The position numbers were made by a program, and so were the translations under genes. This document shows positions 60,325-64,000 of a stretch of 64,000 bases of DNA, one piece after another. The notes beneath the pieces are model-generated. The model had not been told where the DNA came from. It made no database searches and saw only the letters and a program-made list of their open reading frames with translations. How positions within the stretch are numbered: position 1 is the first letter of the stretch; every line of letters starts with the position of its first letter. The DNA comes from Methylocaldum marinum. Lineage in GTDB: Bacteria > Pseudomonadota > Gammaproteobacteria > Methylococcales > Methylococcaceae. Where the stretch lies: positions 4,343,501 to 4,407,500 of the forward strand of contig NZ_AP017928.1 of assembly GCF_003584645.1 (NCBI RefSeq), in the 5' to 3' direction.

Positions 60325-62043
60325 TTAATTCGTTTTCCGCAGTTCCCGGCGGAGAATCTTACCGACGGTACTCTTCGGCAGAGTACTGCGGAATTCTACG
60401 TACTTAGGCACTTTGTAAGCCGCCAAGTTCATGCGGCAATAGCGGCGAATTGTCTCCGCATCGAGTTTCTCGTCCTTCGGTACGATAAAAACCTTGACGG
60501 TTTCGCCGGTTTTGTCATCCGCCACGCCTATCGCGGCACATTCGAGTACGCCGGGGTGTGCGCCCAAAACGGCCTCGACTTCATTGGGATAGACATTGAA
60601 GCCGGAGACCAGAATCATGTCTTTCTTGCGGTCCACGATATAGAAGAATCCGCTTTCGTCCATACGGGCGAGGTCCCCGGTACGCAGCCAGCCGTCCGGT
60701 GTCATGACGCTGCCGGTTTCGTCCGGACGGTTCCAATAGGCTTTCATGACCTGCGGTCCGCGTACGTACAATTCGCCGGAGGTTCCGGCCGGCAGTGGAT
60801 TCCCGCCGTCGTCCCGAACGCTGCATTCGGTTGACGGTATCGGGAGGCCGACGCTGCCGTTGAATTCCGTCAACTCGGGCGGATTGACGGCAACCACCGG
60901 CGAGGTCTCGGTCAAGCCGTAACCCTCGGTGATCGGACAGCCGGTCACTTGCAGCCAGCGTCTGGCCACGGTTTCCTCGGTCGGCATGCCGCCGCCGATG
61001 ACGAATTTGAGGGAGCCGAAATCCAGTTCGTCGAAACCGGGTGTGTTGAGCAAGCCCTTGAACAGTGTGTTGACCCCGGTTATGACACTGAAGCGTACTT
61101 TTCCCAAGGCCTTGACGAGGCCGTGCAGATCGCGCGGATTGGCAATGAGGTAGTTCAGCCCCCCCAGTTCGGTGAAGCAGAGCAGATCCACGGTCAACGC
61201 AAAGATGTGATAGAGCGGCAGCGCGGTGACCACGGTTTCCTCGCCGTTTATCAAGGCTCTTTCCGGAGGGAGTCCGCCGATCAGCCACTGCGTGCACTGC
61301 GCCACGTTCGCCAGTAGATTGCGGTGGGTCAGCATGGCGCCTTTGGCGATGCCCGTGGTGCCTCCGGTATACTGCAAAAAGGCGATATCCTCCAGGGTCA
61401 GATCATGCGTTTCGAAAGAATGCCGCGCGCCTTCCTGTAAAGCCGCGTTGAAGGAAACGGCTGCCCTGATGTGCATGCCGGAATTTCCCGTTTTGAACAG
61501 GCGCAGGTACCAGTTGACGAGGTATGAACGGGGAAACCGCAGCAGATCGCCGAGTCCGGAAACGATGATCGCCTTGAGCTTCAATCTCGGCAGGGCAGCG
61601 GCCACGACCGGAACGAAATTCTCCAGTACCACCAGGGCCGCTGCGCCTGAATCTTCGAGCTGATGCGTCAATTCGCGGGCGGTGTAGAGAGGATTGGTGT
61701 TGACCACGATGAGCCCTGCGCGCAGCGCGCCCCACACGGCAACGGGCTGCTGCGGAATGTTCGGCAGCATGATGGCGATCCGCTCGCCGCGTTTCAGTCC
61801 GAGACGGCGGTTCAGGAAAGCGGCGAAATGCCGGCTTAATTCTTCGAGCTCGGCATAGGAAAGCGTCCGCCCCATGCTGAACAGCGCCGGCCGTTCCCGA
61901 TAGTGGGCGGCCTTCCGTTCGAAAAAGTCCGCCAGAGAAGAATATCCCGGTTCATCGATCGTCTCCGGTACGCCCGGGGGATAACTCTTCACCCAGGGCC
62001 TTTCGATGACGCGTCGAGAAAGTGTGCTTTGAGGGTTTCTCAT
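60325..62043 (-). CDS. fadD: Long-chain fatty acid-CoA ligase
   Basis: 572 residues from the ATG at 62043, preceded by AGGAGAG; upstream in-frame codons lack such a site. ANL-superfamily motifs are clear: LQYTGGTTGIAKGAMLTHRN (ATP/AMP signature), EGYGLTETSPVVAVNP, and WLRTGDLARMDESGFFYIVDRKKDMILVSGFNVYPNEVE (FACS signature), plus STVGKILRREL with the catalytic Lys. This matches FadD-type acyl-CoA synthetases that activate free fatty acids at the membrane. It lies upstream of the thiolase gene on the same strand with a 243-base gap, and after the hydrolase gene, so it probably feeds the beta-oxidation run. Confidence 0.93.
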   Translation of the reverse strand: MRNPQSTLSRRVIERPWVKSYPPGVPETIDEPGYSSLADFFERKAAHYRERPALFSMGRTLSYAELEELSRHFAAFLNRRLGLKRGERIAIMLPNIPQQPVAVWGALRAGLIVVNTNPLYTARELTHQLEDSGAAALVVLENFVPVVAAALPRLKLKAIIVSGLGDLLRFPRSYLVNWYLRLFKTGNSGMHIRAAVSFNAALQEGARHSFETHDLTLEDIAFLQYTGGTTGIAKGAMLTHRNLLANVAQCTQWLIGGLPPERALINGEETVVTALPLYHIFALTVDLLCFTELGGLNYLIANPRDLHGLVKALGKVRFSVITGVNTLFKGLLNTPGFDELDFGSLKFVIGGGMPTEETVARRWLQVTGCPITEGYGLTETSPVVAVNPPELTEFNGSVGLPIPSTECSVRDDGGNPLPAGTSGELYVRGPQVMKAYWNRPDETGSVMTPDGWLRTGDLARMDESGFFYIVDRKKDMILVSGFNVYPNEVEAVLGAHPGVLECAAIGVADDKTGETVKVFIVPKDEKLDAETIRRYCRMNLAAYKVPKYVEFRSTLPKSTVGKILRRELRKTN

Positions 62044-62158
62044 GGCGCTCTCCTCCGCACGAAAGATCACTTCAACGGGCTTGCTTCGACCCGCCGGAGC
62101 GTCCCTGGCACCGGTCCTGCGAAATTGGTCCGGCGCTTCCGGCGATCGGCCAATCGAC

Positions 62159-64000
62159 TCAGCCTGCCGGAGCATCCCGGGTCAAAAAGCGAATCACAAT
62201 GTCCCTTATACCACCGATATCCTCCACCAGGATATTGTGGCGATCGGCATGGATGGATCTTAGTATCTTGTTCTTCGAGCCCAGGGCCTTATAGATCGTC
62301 CGTGAGCTTTCCGGGGCGAGAATCGGGTCGCGATCGGCCTGAGCCAATAACACCGGACATTGCACGTCCGAGAGATGCTCCTCCACTTCGTGGGCCAAGC
62401 GGCGCAGCTCGTAGAGGCTGCGCAGGGGAACTTCACGGTAGGCGTACTGCGGATATTCAGGGGTTCTTTCCACGAATGGCCGGCCGGTCCGCCTGGCCAT
62501 CCAGCGTATCAGGATGCTCGTGCTGCGAAGCAGGGGCGCCATGGGTCCCGATGCGCTGAACTTGAAGGGCGGCGAAACCGCGGCGATTCCGGCCAGTCGC
62601 TCCGGCTGTTCGCTGGCCAGTTGCAGCGCCAGCAAGCCGCCGACTCCCGCGCCGACGATGTAAATCCGCGACCCATATGATTTCATGATGTCGTAGCCGC
62701 GTCGCAAAGAGTCCAGCCAATCTTCCCAGCGCCGGTCTTTGAGGTCGTAAGGCGAGGTTCCATGGCCTTTCAGGCGTATGCCGAGAGCATGAAAGCCGAG
62801 ATCGGCCAGGTGTTGGCCGAAGCCTCGGAGTTCGGCGGGCGAGGCCAGGAGCTCGTGGATCAGGATGATGCCGCCGCCGTTGTGTGATCGCGCTTTCAGA
62901 AAGAACGGGCGGGGCGTTACGCCCGCCGTTATCGGGTGGCCGCCCAAGTCCGGGGTGTTTTTGGCCTGGTGCCTGAGATCCCATCGCCAGGATCTGACCT
63001 CGTCGTCGAATCGAAGATTTGCCAGTTCCCGGTCACCCACTTTCTTTTCCGCCGACACTGCGCGTTTGACGGCATCCATAATGCCCGACATGGGTTCGAC
63101 CTCGTTGGCGTATACCGCGATCACGTTTTCGATGCGAATTTCGTCGAATTCGTGTTCCTGAAGCAGCTTGGGCAGCAACCGATAATGGCCCGGATGGATT
63201 TCGATCAGCCCGCTGGCCTTCGCGGTCTCCAGCAATTCGTGAAGACCGCTGTGCTCGCCTTCCAGCAAATCCCGGTAGTCGTCGGGATTCTGCAGACTGC
63301 GATGAAGGTGCACATGCGGCAAGACCTGGGTATGCTTGATCGCCAGATACAGGCTGCGGAAAAATTGGGTCCGGTCGATCTCGATACGGTTACGCCTTGC
63401 ACGATCCATGATCAGCGTCGAGGCGAGATGGCTGAGGTTGACCGTCACCGCCTGATACATCTCGCGCATGTACTTATTGCGTATGATCTGCGCCCGCTGG
63501 CGCAAGCGTCCGGCCAGGAGGCGCTCTCTGGCATCGGCCGGTCTGCGGGTGACTGCGAAAACGTCGTCTATGGCGGCGATGCGCGGCACCACCCATTTTG
63601 CCAGCCAGGTTTCCCAATGATGCCAGCGTGCCGAGGCGATGACCGGATGCCCGAACTGGATATCCATATCGGTGTTGCGCAGCAGGATATTACCCTCGAT
63701 CAGAATTTCTTCCGCAGCCCGCCGGCTCAATCCCCGGCTCAGCAATTCCGCGCCGCTGCTCAAAATATGCTCGTTGACGCGGATCGGATAGAAGGTAATG
63801 TTCGCCGGCACCACTATTGTAGGCTGGTGGGCGGCGGTCAACAGGGTCTCGCGGCTTTCCAGCCCGATGGCTTCCGCCCAGGCCGAGATGCGCTTCAGAT
63901 CGCCCTGGTGCTCGGCCCGGCGTACGGCCATTTTGAAGATTTCCAGGCCTATCGCCAGAACCGCGGCTCCGGTGTGATGCTTGCGCCGGTCCATGCTGAC
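62159..64000 (-). CDS. Acyltransferase-like/alpha-beta hydrolase fusion (5' end beyond window)
   Basis: At least 613 codons, open to the window edge; the first visible Met (63994) is probably internal. The C-terminal 240 residues are an alpha/beta hydrolase of the monoacylglycerol-lipase type: GGIILIHELLASPAELRGFGQHLADLG, the nucleophile elbow YIVGAGVGG (Ala where Ser is expected, so activity is doubtful), LAQADRDPILAPES and the His region SIHADRHNILVED. The first 350 residues (TIVVPANITFYPIRVNEHIL, GNILLRNTDMDIQFGHPV) resemble the latter part of glycerol-3-phosphate or related acyltransferases. Located upstream of fadD, so a lipid-remodelling role is plausible. The acyltransferase catalytic HX4D motif would lie outside the window. 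Confidence 0.65.
   Translation of the reverse strand, partial: VSMDRRKHHTGAAVLAIGLEIFKMAVRRAEHQGDLKRISAWAEAIGLESRETLLTAAHQPTIVVPANITFYPIRVNEHILSSGAELLSRGLSRRAAEEILIEGNILLRNTDMDIQFGHPVIASARWHHWETWLAKWVVPRIAAIDDVFAVTRRPADARERLLAGRLRQRAQIIRNKYMREMYQAVTVNLSHLASTLIMDRARRNRIEIDRTQFFRSLYLAIKHTQVLPHVHLHRSLQNPDDYRDLLEGEHSGLHELLETAKASGLIEIHPGHYRLLPKLLQEHEFDEIRIENVIAVYANEVEPMSGIMDAVKRAVSAEKKVGDRELANLRFDDEVRSWRWDLRHQAKNTPDLGGHPITAGVTPRPFFLKARSHNGGGIILIHELLASPAELRGFGQHLADLGFHALGIRLKGHGTSPYDLKDRRWEDWLDSLRRGYDIMKSYGSRIYIVGAGVGGLLALQLASEQPERLAGIAAVSPPFKFSASGPMAPLLRSTSILIRWMARRTGRPFVERTPEYPQYAYREVPLRSLYELRRLAHEVEEHLSDVQCPVLLAQADRDPILAPESSRTIYKALGSKNKILRSIHADRHNILVEDIGGIRDIVIRFLTRDAPAG

Overview
The window comes from a gammaproteobacterium with moderately high GC. 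Several features are common in Methylococcales-type methanotrophs: a bacteriohemerythrin with the full iron-ligand set, a PEP-CTERM/exosortase-linked region and LolCDE-like exporters. No methane monooxygenase, rRNA or tRNA lies here, so this assignment is inference only.

1-5.6 kb holds housekeeping genes: an edge-truncated histidine phosphatase, argH, a hemerythrin behind an FNR-type site, pgi and an O-methyltransferase. 5.7-20.5 kb is a PEP-CTERM-associated region. It contains the TPR lipoprotein PrsT, a glycosyltransferase, a convergent four-gene lipid or small-molecule operon (LbH acyltransferase, FAD enzyme, acyl-adenylating ligase, ACP), two paralogous PEP-CTERM proteins, and a 1050-residue relative with five 127-residue repeats that has lost the PEP-CTERM tail. 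Both PEP-CTERM genes carry a sigma-54 promoter with a shared upstream element.

20.8-26.5 kb encodes a dispersed LolCDE-like lipid transport set: two FtsX-type permeases, a periplasmic LolA-like protein on the other strand, an ATPase and an outer-membrane barrel. An IS110-family element follows. 28-36.5 kb carries an E1-like/nitroreductase fusion, two PEP-CTERM-associated GNAT-like acyltransferases (the second with its own sigma-54 promoter) and an HlyD-ABC-permease-permease export operon. 36.6-42.4 kb holds two unrecognised proteins, a spermidine-synthase-like methyltransferase and an EF-G paralogue.

42.5-54.2 kb is a complete guanidine-assimilation locus. A guanidine-I (ykkC) riboswitch precedes an ABC importer, two DUF1989 proteins (carboxyguanidine deiminase type), a biotin carboxylase of the urea/guanidine type and allophanate hydrolase. 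A divergent porin gene shares the control region, which has an NtrC-like site flanked by outward-facing sigma-54 promoters. This points to guanidine scavenging under nitrogen limitation.

54.4-64 kb is a fatty-acid oxidation cluster (FadD-type ligase, thiolase, FadN-type bifunctional enzyme, acyl-CoA dehydrogenase) with an edge-truncated acyltransferase-like/hydrolase protein upstream. Several MITE-like inverted-repeat elements are scattered through the window. No exosortase gene, CRISPR array or tRNA was found.
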